A program made the translations under genes and the position numbers. This document shows positions 46,618 through 55,452 of a stretch of 64,000 nt of DNA, piece by piece. Each line of letters opens with the position of its first letter. The stretch's first letter is position 1. The notes under the pieces were generated by a model. That model saw only the letters and a list, made by a program, of their open reading frames with translations. It did no database searches and was not told the DNA's origin. Source of the DNA: Bacillus sp. T3 (GTDB lineage Bacteria; Bacillota; Bacilli; Bacillales; Cytobacillaceae); NCBI RefSeq assembly GCF_033449965.1, contig NZ_CP137761.1, positions 1,612,001 through 1,676,000 on the forward strand. The letters run 5' to 3'.

Positions 46618-46971
46618 AATTCTATTTCCTCCTAAGCCTTTCAAGACACGATAGTGTCGAAGATCAATATTATCATAGAACAGAATTATTCAAGATTCTA
46701 TTATTAACAAAACCGGAAATAAATTCTGTTAATGATGATTTTAATATACATGAACAAATGGCTTCAGTCAAGGGATGAAAACGCTTTACTTAGCTGTGCA
46801 AGGACCTCGAAAATACCCTGGATTATAATGAAGAGAAACGACAATTTTCCCTATATTTATCCCTCATTTTCTCATCATTAAGAGTTTGTTTCATAATATT
46901 TTGCTTTTCTCATATGTTTATATAAAGAGAATAGCGCTATTAGATAGAAAATTTTCGATGAGGGTGAGTTT

Positions 46972-47271
46972 ATGTATCGTATTTCGATTGAAGAGGAAAA
47001 ATGGATCTTTCGATTTTCGCCACATCTTTCCATCGATGCTGATGAAAGAGACGCAATTGTTGCCCCATTATTGAAGATTGGAAGCGCGCTTAATAAGTAT
47101 AGTCATGGAGATTCGTTTGTGATAATGAATGAAAAAATAGGTATGATTGTTTGCAGAGTGGAGAAGATTCCTTCGCTAATCCTCATCATTTCCGCAGTTG
47201 TACCAAAGGAAAATTGGTTTGTTCAACAGGACGATGACCTTCACAAATACACCCCAGGAAGACTCTCATAA
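46972..47271 (+). CDS. Hypothetical protein, 99 residues
   Basis: MYRISIEEEKWIFRFSPHLS to KYTPGRLS: soluble alpha/beta protein with a hydrophobic strand region IPSLILIISAVVPK. I do not recognise it. A GAGGGTGAG ribosome site stands before ATG 46972 and a perfect terminator follows, so it looks like a monocistronic real gene between cspD and feoA. Confidence 0.6.
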   Translation: MYRISIEEEKWIFRFSPHLSIDADERDAIVAPLLKIGSALNKYSHGDSFVIMNEKIGMIVCRVEKIPSLILIISAVVPKENWFVQQDDDLHKYTPGRLS

Positions 47272-47281
47272 ATTATTTTTC

Positions 47282-47314
47282 AAAAACCGACATCCAAATG
47301 TCGGTTTTTTTTTG
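47282..47314 (+). terminator. Terminator before feoAB
   Basis: AAAAACCGACAT / ATGTCGGTTTTT stem with a four-base loop and nine Ts. Confidence 0.9.
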
Positions 47315-47346
47315 AACAAATTTATTTTCAAAAAAAGATAAAATTG

Positions 47347-47376
47347 TTGACGAAATAAGCATATAAATCATATTAT
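47347..47376 (+). promoter_or_regulatory. feoAB promoter
   Basis: TTGACG (47347-47352), 18 bp, TATTAT (47371-47376), about 50 bp before the feoA start. I see no good Fur box here, unlike at 24276. Confidence 0.5.
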
Positions 47377-47425
47377 AAATAAAAAGTTGCACTAGGTAAA
47401 AATTATAGACCAGGAGGAAATAGTT

Positions 47426-47677
47426 GTGGACAAAGTGAAAAAAATGAATCTATTTGAAGGTCAAAAGGGTGACTTAATAAAAATTGAAGGAATGTCTATC
47501 GAAGGAATAATGAGACGAAGATTATTAGATTTGGGATTTGTTCCTGGGGCAGTTGTAGAAGTCGGAAGAAAAAGTCCGCTGGGTGACCCAATCGCATTTC
47601 GTGTAAGCAACACAACGATCGCTTTAAGGATGGAAGAAAGCAAAAACATCTTTGGGGAGCTGGTGAAGGATGCATAG
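47426..47677 (+). CDS. feoA: FeoA, SH3-like ferrous-iron transport protein
   Basis: 83-residue cytosolic SH3-like protein that assists FeoB in Fe(II) uptake. Family pattern: GDLIKIEGMSIEGIMRRRLL, DLGFVPGAVVEVGRKSPLGD and FRVSNTTIALRMEESKNI. GTG start behind CAGGAGG. Overlaps feoB by 8 bp. Confidence 0.93.
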   Translation: MDKVKKMNLFEGQKGDLIKIEGMSIEGIMRRRLLDLGFVPGAVVEVGRKSPLGDPIAFRVSNTTIALRMEESKNIFGELVKDA

Positions 47678-49776
47678 TCATTACAGAATTGCTTTGGCTG
47701 GAAATCCAAATACAGGAAAAAGTACGTTGTTTAATCTATTGACTGGCTTGAAGCAGCACACTGGAAATTGGGCCGGAAAAACCGTCGATCTAAAAGAAGG
47801 ATTCTTTTCTCATAAAAATATACAGTACAGTTTAATCGATTTACCGGGTACGTACTCGCTGTTTTCCAATTCGTTGGATGAGGAAGTCGCGCGTAATTAT
47901 ATCGTGTTTGATAAACCAGATATTACTCTTGTGGTTGTTGATGCAACGGCAATTGAACGCAATTTAAATCTTGTTTTACAAGTGCTGGAAATGACAGAAA
48001 AAGTAATCGTTTGTATTAATTTAATCGACGAGGCAGAAAAACGGGGAATTAACATAAATGAAAGTATGTTAATGAGACAATTAGGAGTCCCTGTAATCAA
48101 ACTTTCTGCCCGAAATAAACTTGGAATTTCCACACTTTTAGATACGATCGATCGTCTATTAACAGGCGCAATCTCATGTTCTCCTAATTTGCTAACCTAT
48201 GATGAAGAAATGGAAATGAAAATCAGTAAATTGGAAAAAGAAATTAAAGCCTTATTTGCCGATAAGATACCAGCTAGATGGCTTGCTCTTAGGCTTCTTG
48301 ATGGGGATATTACATTAATTGATGAGGTGAAAAAAAGACTTTCTAACTCGACAAGGGGAGGTACTAGTTATGGGTATGCAAAATACGGACAGCAGTCTTG
48401 ACCAACGATTAACTTCACTCCTTCATGAGGCGACAGAAATGTCTTCTGCAGATTTCCGCGATAAAATGGTGACGCGAATTTATCAGAGAAGCAAGCAGCT
48501 CACTAACGACATTGTCAGCTACAAGGGGACGCATAAGGATACGCATTCTGAAAAGCTTGACGCCATCTTTACATCACCAATTTGGGGCTTTCCAATCATG
48601 CTCACGATGTTAGGTGTATTGTTCTATTTAACCATTGCTGGTGCAAATATTCCCTCTTCATTACTTGCGCAGTTTTTTGGCTGGATTGAAGGTTATATAA
48701 CATCGTTTTTTACCTTAGTTGGAGCACCTGATTGGGTTCACGGCCTGCTCGTACTAGGTCTTTATCGAGGAACTACCTGGGTAATAAGTGTCATGTTACC
48801 GCCGATGGCTATTTTTTTCCCAACCTTTGCACTATTAGAAAATTACGGGTATTTACCACGTGTTGCCTTTAATATGGACCGTTTATTTAAACGGGTTGGG
48901 GCGCATGGGAAGCAATCATTGACGATGGCAATGGGGTTTGGATGTAATGCCGCTGCGGTTATGTCAACGCGAATCATTGAATCACCGAGAGAAAGGATGC
49001 TCGCTATCCTAACCAATAACTTTGTTCCATGTAACGGGCGCTGGGGTACCCTGATTGTTCTCTCCTCGCTATTTATGGCAGCTGGTTTTACAGGTGGAAT
49101 GGCATCTCTTGTGACGACCGCCGCCATAGTTGGAATTGTATTATTTGGAATAATTGTCACGTTTTTTGTATCTTGGGTGCTCTCAAAAACCGCATTGAAG
49201 GGTGTGCCAACTCATTATACATTAGAGCTGCCACCCTATCGAAAGCCTAAAATATTTGATACCGTTATAAGAGCCTCGCTGAATCGTTCTCTTTCCGTGT
49301 TAGTTCGTGCAGTTAAAGTAGCAGCCCAGGCTGGAATATTAACCTGGGTATTAGCAAATATTGATGTACACGGTCAAAGCTTGTTGCTTTACATTGTTCA
49401 TTTCTTAGATCCCATTGCACAGACACTCGGACTTGATGGTTTTATTTTGATGGCATTTATAATTGGTTTGCCTGCTAATGAAATCGTCTTGCCTATCCTC
49501 CTAATGGGGTATTTGTCTACTGGAGCGCTAATTGAAGTGGACGAAATCCAAGATTTAAAGAATATATTTATTGAGCATGGCTGGACGTGGTTGACCGCTT
49601 TGAATATGATGCTGTTTTCATTGCTACATTTCCCATGTGGAACAACTTTAGTGAATGTTTATAAAGAAACAAAAAATGTAAAGTGGACGTTTCTGTCCTT
49701 TTTAATCCCAACAGTTATTGCCGTAGTTGTCACATTTGTGATCGCACAAACTGCGAGATTGCTAGGTTGGGTATAA
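47670..49776 (+). CDS. feoB: FeoB ferrous-iron transporter, frame interrupted near 48335
   Basis: Membrane Fe(II) permease with an N-terminal G domain: ALAGNPNTGKSTLFN (G1), LIDLPGTYSL (G3) and CINLIDEAEK (G4), then a helical spacer and about 8 helices with two Gate motifs (RVAFNMDRLFKRVGAHGKQS region and LPANEIVLPIL). The G domain and permease are in different frames. One A fewer in the A7 run at 48330-48336 reads KKDFLTRQGEVLVMGMQNTD through the junction. Restored length is about 702 residues. Its -WV end and a terminator close the operon; no feoC is seen. Confidence 0.92.
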
Positions 49777-49791
49777 GATTAGTTTATCCCT

Positions 49792-49829
49792 CAATCCGGT
49801 TTCATTAAGCGATTGGGGGATTGTTTTTT
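49792..49829 (+). terminator. Terminator of feoAB
   Basis: CAATCC / GGATTG stem followed by TTTTTT. Confidence 0.65.
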
Positions 49830-49930
49830 GAAATTTAGAACAATACCACCCCTGCGAAAATTATTTTGCGAAGTTCAAAAATTATCCTTACAATGGAACT
49901 ATATGAAACTAGAAGTTAAGGAGTAGGCTA

Positions 49931-52105
49931 ATGAAACTCATAATCGCTGAAAAACCAGATCAAGGATCAACACTGGCCTCCGTTTTTAAAATGAAAAAGC
50001 AGCAGGGTTTTATTGAAATACTACCAAATGAAATCTTTACAAATGGAGCGTTTGTTACCTGGGCTGTTGGACATGTATGCCAGCTTGTCAATCCAGAGAA
50101 ATATGATGGAGGCTGGAAAAAATGGTCATTAGAAACGTTGCCCATGATACCCGCACAATTTCAATATGAAGTGACCAAGGATAAGGCGAAGCAATTTGCG
50201 ATTATCAAAAAACTGGTCAATGACCCTAGGGTAACATCGATTATTCACGCAGGTGATGCTGGGCGAGAAGGTGAATTAATCGTCCGCAATATCTTACGTT
50301 TAACAAAATGTAAAAAACCGATGCAAAGGCTGTGGATCTCTTCCTTAACAGCAAAATCAATTAAGGAGGGCTTTCAGTCATTACTTGACGAATCTGACAC
50401 GCGAAATCTATATTTCGAGGCTTATACAAGAGCATGTGCGGACTGGGTTGTTGGGATGAATGCGTCAAGACTTTACAGCTTATTATTACAAAAAAGAGGT
50501 TTCTCTGACGTGTTTTCGGTAGGTAGAGTCCAAACTCCAACATTGGCCCTTATCGTTAAACGGGAACATGAAATTGAGAATTTTGTCTCTGAACCGTTTT
50601 GGGAAGTTCAGGCTCATTTTGTGGTAGAAAAGAAAAAATATACCTGGAAATGGGAAAATGATGGAGAATCAAGGATTAAAACGAAAGAGATGGCTGAAAA
50701 AATTGCTGCATTTTGCCAAAATAAATCTGCGGAAATTTCTGAAGTTAAGGCTGAGAAAAAAGAGTATATGCCCCCGCTTTTATACAATCTTTCCGCTCTT
50801 CAAGCTGATGCCAACCGCAAATTCAAATTCCCACCTAAAAAAACATTGGATGTCCTGCAAAAGCTGTACCAGAAAGGGATTGTCTCCTATCCCCGGTCCG
50901 ATTCGCGCTATGTGACCAAAGGAGAAGCGGAGACCTTTCCGGAAACGTTGAAAAAAATTTCCAGAATTGCCGATTACGCAAGTTTGTTCCCGCTACCGGT
51001 TGAGTCGATTACGGATAACAAACGCTATGTGAATGACAAAAAAGTAACGGACCACTATGCTATTATTCCTACAGAGCAGGTCCCGCTGCTTAGTAAGCTT
51101 TCTTCTGATGAATTGCAATTATACGATATGATTGTCCGAAGTCTTATTGCCGCACATTATGGAAAATCGGTTAGTGAATATACAACAGTTAAAACGCTTG
51201 TTGACGGAAGAGCAATATTTCTGTCAAAGGGAAAAGTGGAGCTTGAGGAAGGTTGGCGCAAGGTTTTACCGCAAAAGGAAAAGGATGGTGAGCCTGAACT
51301 ACCGCATTTAGTCCAAGGCGAGCAAGGCGTTGTTAAAAAGATCGATGTAAAAGAGAGTGCAACACAGCCACCCAAGCGCTACACCGAAGGGCAATTAATC
51401 ACCTTGATGAAAACAGCCGGAAAGCATATTGAGGATAAAGAGCTCGAGAAGGTATTAATGAAAACGGAGGGGTTGGGGACGGAAGCTACCCGAGCCGGAA
51501 TCATTACGATGCTTAAGGATCGAAAATATATCGAGGTAAAAAAGAATCTAGTCTATGCAACGGCCAAGTCGAAAATCTTAATCGCAGCAGTAGGGAACCA
51601 AATATTGGCCTCACCTGAAATGACAGCGAAATGGGAACAACGGTTAAAGGAAATATCGGAAGGGAATGCTTCACCCAAGCAATTTATGGAGCAAACAAAT
51701 AGAATGGTCAGCCATTTAATCAATGCCAGTGCAAGTGAAGCGAAGGAATGGCTTTTTTCTGAAGCAGATCAGCAAGGGTTTGTTCCAAGAGAGGTAAAGC
51801 AAAAAAGAATGGTAAAGCTAGGCCCATGTAAAAAATGTGATGGTGCTGTGGTTGATAAAGGGTCGTTTTTTGGTTGCTCAAATTACAGCAAAACGAAGTG
51901 TAATTTTACCATTTCAAAAAAAGTACTTGGAAAAAACATAACCCAGCAAAATATTAAAAAGCTATTAAAAGATGGGGAAACTGATGTCATTGAAGGATTT
52001 ACCGGAAAAGAAAAAACCTTTAATGCTAAGCTTTCACTCAGTGAGCCAGATTTAAAAATAAAATTTGTATTTGATGAGCAGTTTTTAAATGACGAGGGCA
52101 GATAA
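49931..52105 (+). CDS. topB: DNA topoisomerase III
   Basis: Type IA topoisomerase, 724 residues, decatenating and relaxing negatively supercoiled DNA. Toprim motif KLIIAEKPDQG and HAGDAGREGELIV; the active-site tyrosine is in VSYPRSDSRYVT; GLGTEATRAGII follows. The C-terminal cysteine motif CKKCDGAVVDKGSFFGCSNY and KTKC can bind zinc. The frame is intact. ATG start behind AAGGAG. Confidence 0.96.
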   Translation: MKLIIAEKPDQGSTLASVFKMKKQQGFIEILPNEIFTNGAFVTWAVGHVCQLVNPEKYDGGWKKWSLETLPMIPAQFQYEVTKDKAKQFAIIKKLVNDPRVTSIIHAGDAGREGELIVRNILRLTKCKKPMQRLWISSLTAKSIKEGFQSLLDESDTRNLYFEAYTRACADWVVGMNASRLYSLLLQKRGFSDVFSVGRVQTPTLALIVKREHEIENFVSEPFWEVQAHFVVEKKKYTWKWENDGESRIKTKEMAEKIAAFCQNKSAEISEVKAEKKEYMPPLLYNLSALQADANRKFKFPPKKTLDVLQKLYQKGIVSYPRSDSRYVTKGEAETFPETLKKISRIADYASLFPLPVESITDNKRYVNDKKVTDHYAIIPTEQVPLLSKLSSDELQLYDMIVRSLIAAHYGKSVSEYTTVKTLVDGRAIFLSKGKVELEEGWRKVLPQKEKDGEPELPHLVQGEQGVVKKIDVKESATQPPKRYTEGQLITLMKTAGKHIEDKELEKVLMKTEGLGTEATRAGIITMLKDRKYIEVKKNLVYATAKSKILIAAVGNQILASPEMTAKWEQRLKEISEGNASPKQFMEQTNRMVSHLINASASEAKEWLFSEADQQGFVPREVKQKRMVKLGPCKKCDGAVVDKGSFFGCSNYSKTKCNFTISKKVLGKNITQQNIKKLLKDGETDVIEGFTGKEKTFNAKLSLSEPDLKIKFVFDEQFLNDEGR

Positions 52106-52178
52106 GGGATTTTGCCTTGTCAGTCATTGCCACTTATAGTAAACTTTTCATTGATTAGTGATTATGGGAGGGTATCGG

Positions 52179-52613
52179 ATGCCGACACCAAGTATGGAAG
52201 ACTATATTGAACAAATTTATAAACTAATAGAAGAGAAAGGCTACGCGCGTGTTTCTGATATTGCGGAAGCGCTTTCTGTCCATCCCTCTTCCGTAACGAA
52301 AATGGTTCAAAAGCTTGATAAGGATGAATATTTAGTATATGAAAAATATAGAGGCCTAGTCTTAACGAAGAAAGGCCATAAAACAGGAAAACGACTTCTC
52401 TACCGCCATGAGTTGCTTGAACAATTCTTAAGAATTATCGGTGTCAAAGAGGAGAATATTTATCAAGATGTTGAAGGTATCGAGCATCATCTTAGCTGGG
52501 ATGCGATCGATCGCATCGGTGATCTAGTCCAATATTTTGAAGAAAGTACAGAACGTACTCAATCATTACAATTGATTCAACAACAAAATGAACATGATGA
52601 TACAGAGCACTAA
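52179..52613 (+). CDS. mntR: Manganese-responsive repressor MntR
   Basis: DtxR-family, 144 residues, sensing Mn(II) and repressing Mn uptake genes. Both metal-site sets are intact at B. subtilis positions: D8, E11, H77, E99, E102 and H103. The N-terminal winged helix (SDIAEALSVHPSSVTKMVQK) binds DNA. ATG 52179 is chosen because TGGGAGGG stands before it. The adjacent Mn transporter genes are not in this window. Confidence 0.95.
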   Translation: MPTPSMEDYIEQIYKLIEEKGYARVSDIAEALSVHPSSVTKMVQKLDKDEYLVYEKYRGLVLTKKGHKTGKRLLYRHELLEQFLRIIGVKEENIYQDVEGIEHHLSWDAIDRIGDLVQYFEESTERTQSLQLIQQQNEHDDTEH

Positions 52614-52630
52614 GATAATAAGATGAAGCA

Positions 52631-53282
52631 AGAGGCTGACTCGATCGATTAAGGGTTCCGTGGTCGGGTGATTTCTTATTAAAAGACATAAGATTTGACG
52701 TATGAATTGGCATACGTCTTTTTCTTTATTATTCAAGGTTCTATGAAATTTCATTAACTTTGACATAGCAATTGACATCATTTTTAATGATGGACAATAA
52801 GTATGGTTCAATGAATAAAGAGGGATAAAACGTCTGTAATTTTATTGCCGTTTTGAAAAGCAATTTTATTGATTTTTAAGGTTGCTGATTCCCCCTTCCG
52901 CACTTATCGGTTGGGGATCAGATCGGATTAATCACCAGAGCTGATAAATAGAGGGAAAAATTTCGCTTATTTAGTAATTATTACTTAAAAAGGCTTAAAT
53001 AGAGGAAGAAATTCCGCCTATTGGCTCGAAAAATTCGAAAATAGAAGATTTTTCTTTGCATAAGGGGAAAAACTTCCCTTATTTACCCCAAAACTACCTC
53101 CATTTTGGATTTAAAGGGAAATTCTTCGCTTATTTTACTTTTGCTGGTTACTCGAATCTAGATAAGACTTCATAGTTAAAGAGAGTGAGTTTGTCCAAAC
53201 AAATACGACTGTCATTTCGGCACATATTTTAAGAAAAGCACTTCAAAACGGAACCGCTGACTCGATCGAGTCGCCTCTTTCT
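52631..53282. repeat. Intergenic array of four imperfect palindromes with inverted flanks
   Basis: A 670-bp gene-free stretch. Four related dyads such as AATAGAGGGAAAAATTTCGC, ATAGAGGAAGAAATTCCGCC, ATAAGGGGAAAAACTTCCC and TTTAAAGGGAAATTCTTCGC are at about 52944, 52996, 53060 and 53110. The block is flanked by inverted AGAGGCTGACTCGATCGA (52631) and TCGATCGAGTCGCCTCTTT (from 53264), imperfect by one base. No ORF or RNA gene was recognised inside. Confidence 0.6.
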
Positions 53283-53503
53283 TAGTAAAATTCTGGATAT
53301 GTTTCGAATGATGGATCATTCATTGGAGTAAGGTAAGATGTTCCATTTGTTGCCTCTTGTAATTGAACACCATTAATTATTCCTTCCTCAGCCTCAATAA
53401 GAGCCTTGCGATACGATATGATTCGCCCCTCTGATGTCTGGAAACTCAAAATTCCCCCATTTTGATTGCGATGAACAGCAATTAAAGTTTCTGTAACATT
53501 CAT
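53282..53503 (-). CDS. DUF3892-like small protein
   Basis: 73 residues: ETLIAVHRNQNGGILSFQTS then EGRIISYRKALIEAEEGIIN, and a tail TYLTPMNDPSFETYPEF-like. This resembles the DUF3892 family of unknown function, often phage- or competence-linked but also free-standing in bacilli. ATG behind AAAGGAGG. Confidence 0.65.
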   Translation of the reverse strand: MNVTETLIAVHRNQNGGILSFQTSEGRIISYRKALIEAEEGIINGVQLQEATNGTSYLTPMNDPSFETYPEFY

Positions 53504-53639
53504 ACGATCATTCCTCCTTTCTGCTACAGTGTTTCAGGATTTCCATTTTTATAAACACAAAGGAAAAAGTCTTTTTATGGCGAATTATTTATAGAATAAT
53601 CAAAAAATTAAAACAGTTTGAGTGGATAGGGGGATTTTA

Positions 53640-54317
53640 GTGGGATTTTATTGGGCTGAAGCAGCAAAAAAAGAATGGAATGAACGGGCAAATTCCTGGC
53701 ATGCAAAAAGCAAGGAAATGTGGGAAACAGGAAGCCGAAAGGATATCGTAGCGTTTGTTAAAGAGCATGTACCCACCTATGCGAAGATTTGTGATTTAGG
53801 GTGTGGAGATGGATATGGCTCTTTTAAGTTAGCAGTAAATGGCTTTGAAGTAATTGGTATTGATGTATCTGATGAAATGATTGAAAAGGCGAGAAGCTTT
53901 GAAAAACCTGGTACCTTGGATTTTTTTAAAGGAGATATTGCAAGTTTGGCGTTCCCGAGTCAAAGCTTTGATGGAATTATCGCGATCAATTCGCTAGAGT
54001 GGACAGAAAGTCCTTTAAAGGTTTTACGGGAAATGAAAAGAATTATAAAGCCAGGCGGTAGAGCCTGTGTCGGTATATTAGGGCCAACTGCAGGTCCGAG
54101 AGAGAATAGTTATCGTCGTTTGTATGGAGAAAGTGTAGTCTGTAATACGATTATGCCTTGGGAGTTTGAACGGCTTGCATCTGAAAATGGGTTTCAAAAA
54201 ACAGCCGAATTAGGTGTGTTTAAACGTGATACTGAAGACCTACAAAAAGGCACGTTATCTAAAGAAATCATCCAAGCGCTTACATTTATGACTGTGTTTA
54301 TGCTAGAGAGTCTATAA
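53640..54317 (+). CDS. Class I SAM-dependent methyltransferase
   Basis: About 225 residues with Rossmann motifs ICDLGCGDGYGSFKLA (I), VIGIDVSDEMIEKAR (II) and DGIIAINSLEWTESPLK (IV), plus MKRIIKPGGRACV. Methyltransf_11/25 type. GTG 53640 fits AGGGGG. Substrate unknown; similar to B. subtilis YodH-like small methylases only at the fold level as far as I can tell. A clean terminator follows. Confidence 0.82.
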   Translation: MGFYWAEAAKKEWNERANSWHAKSKEMWETGSRKDIVAFVKEHVPTYAKICDLGCGDGYGSFKLAVNGFEVIGIDVSDEMIEKARSFEKPGTLDFFKGDIASLAFPSQSFDGIIAINSLEWTESPLKVLREMKRIIKPGGRACVGILGPTAGPRENSYRRLYGESVVCNTIMPWEFERLASENGFQKTAELGVFKRDTEDLQKGTLSKEIIQALTFMTVFMLESL

Positions 54318-54337
54318 ATGGCTATAAGTTCAATCCA

Positions 54338-54371
54338 AAAGAGCTCCGTTTATTTAACGGAGCTCTTTGCC
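54338..54371. terminator. Bidirectional terminator before metA
   Basis: AAAGAGCTCCGTT / AACGGAGCTCTTT stem, five-base loop. Confidence 0.9.
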
Positions 54372-54379
54372 TTACTCTT

Positions 54380-55288
54380 TCATGACCACTCGTACGGTGT
54401 TTCTTGGTATACATAGTAGTTTAACCAGTTTGAAAATAGTAAATGAGCATGGGACCGCCAACGATTCAATGGCTGTTCGTTAGGGTTATCGTTCGGAAAA
54501 TAATGCTTAGGTGGTTCAATATCGATGCCTTTTTGAACATCGCGTTGATATTCTTCAGCTAATGTACCCGTTTCGTATTCTAAATGACCTGTAACCATGA
54601 TTTGCTTTCCGTTATTTGCGCTTACAATAAAAGGACCAGCTTCCTCAGAATAGGATAAAAGCTTAAGTTGTGTATTTTCTACAATTTCTTGTTTAGACAC
54701 ATCAGTATAACGAGAATGTGGTGCTAAATACTCATCATCAAAACCTCGTAATAATTTTTCTGAACGGTCCAATACTCTGTGTGCGAAAACACCTGAGCAT
54801 TTTGCCGGTAATTCAAATTTCCCAATACCAAAATGGTAATAAAGTGCGGCCTGAGCTCCCCAACAGATGTGGAGAGTTGACGTTACATTGGTGGTGGACC
54901 AATCCATAATTTGTGTTAACTCATTCCAATAATTAACATCCTCGAAGGACAAATGTTCAATTGGCGCACCCGTGATGATCATTCCGTCAAATTTCCGACT
55001 TTTTATTTCGGAAAAGGTGGTATAAAACTGATCAAGATGATACTTGCTAGTATTTTTTGAAACATGCGTAGCCGTCTTTAAAAAGGTTACATTTACCTGT
55101 AAGGATGTATTTCCCAATAAACGCAGCAATTGCGCTTCTGTCCGCTCTTTTTCTGGCATCAAGTTTAGGATCAGTATATTTAGCGGGCGAATATCCTGTT
55201 GCATTGCCCGATCATCATCCATGACGAAAATATTTTCAGATTCTAGGACATCCCTGGCAGGAAGTCGCTTAGGTAATTTAATAGGCAA
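54380..55288 (-). CDS. metA: Homoserine O-acetyltransferase (MetA family, acetyl type)
   Basis: First step of methionine synthesis from homoserine. With start TTG 55288 (behind AGGGG; MPIKLPKRLPARDVL) the catalytic Cys falls at 142 (LHICWGAQAAL) and residue 111 in TGAPIEHLSFEDVNYW is Glu. Glu at 111 is what distinguishes acetyl-CoA-using MetA of bacilli from the succinyl-CoA enzyme, which has Gly, so O-acetylation is predicted despite the family's common succinyltransferase name. The GHLEYE motif bears the His/Glu of the triad. No S-box or T-box leader is seen. Confidence 0.92.
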   Translation of the reverse strand: MPIKLPKRLPARDVLESENIFVMDDDRAMQQDIRPLNILILNLMPEKERTEAQLLRLLGNTSLQVNVTFLKTATHVSKNTSKYHLDQFYTTFSEIKSRKFDGMIITGAPIEHLSFEDVNYWNELTQIMDWSTTNVTSTLHICWGAQAALYYHFGIGKFELPAKCSGVFAHRVLDRSEKLLRGFDDEYLAPHSRYTDVSKQEIVENTQLKLLSYSEEAGPFIVSANNGKQIMVTGHLEYETGTLAEEYQRDVQKGIDIEPPKHYFPNDNPNEQPLNRWRSHAHLLFSNWLNYYVYQETPYEWS

Positions 55289-55452
55289 ATGATCATCCCC
55301 TGTACGAAAATTCAATTATTTCTATTATAAAGAAAATATTGAGTTTATTTCAATAAAAAGATATTGTTGCAGAATATTTTCAATTAGAAAAGCGAATTAA
55401 TGGTAAAATAAAATAGCCAATAACATGAACAATCACCATGGAGGAATTGAAC

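Noticed and set aside
55316..55452. S-box or T-box riboswitch upstream of metA
   Set aside because: The 160-bp gap to fhs lacks the conserved cores of either element.
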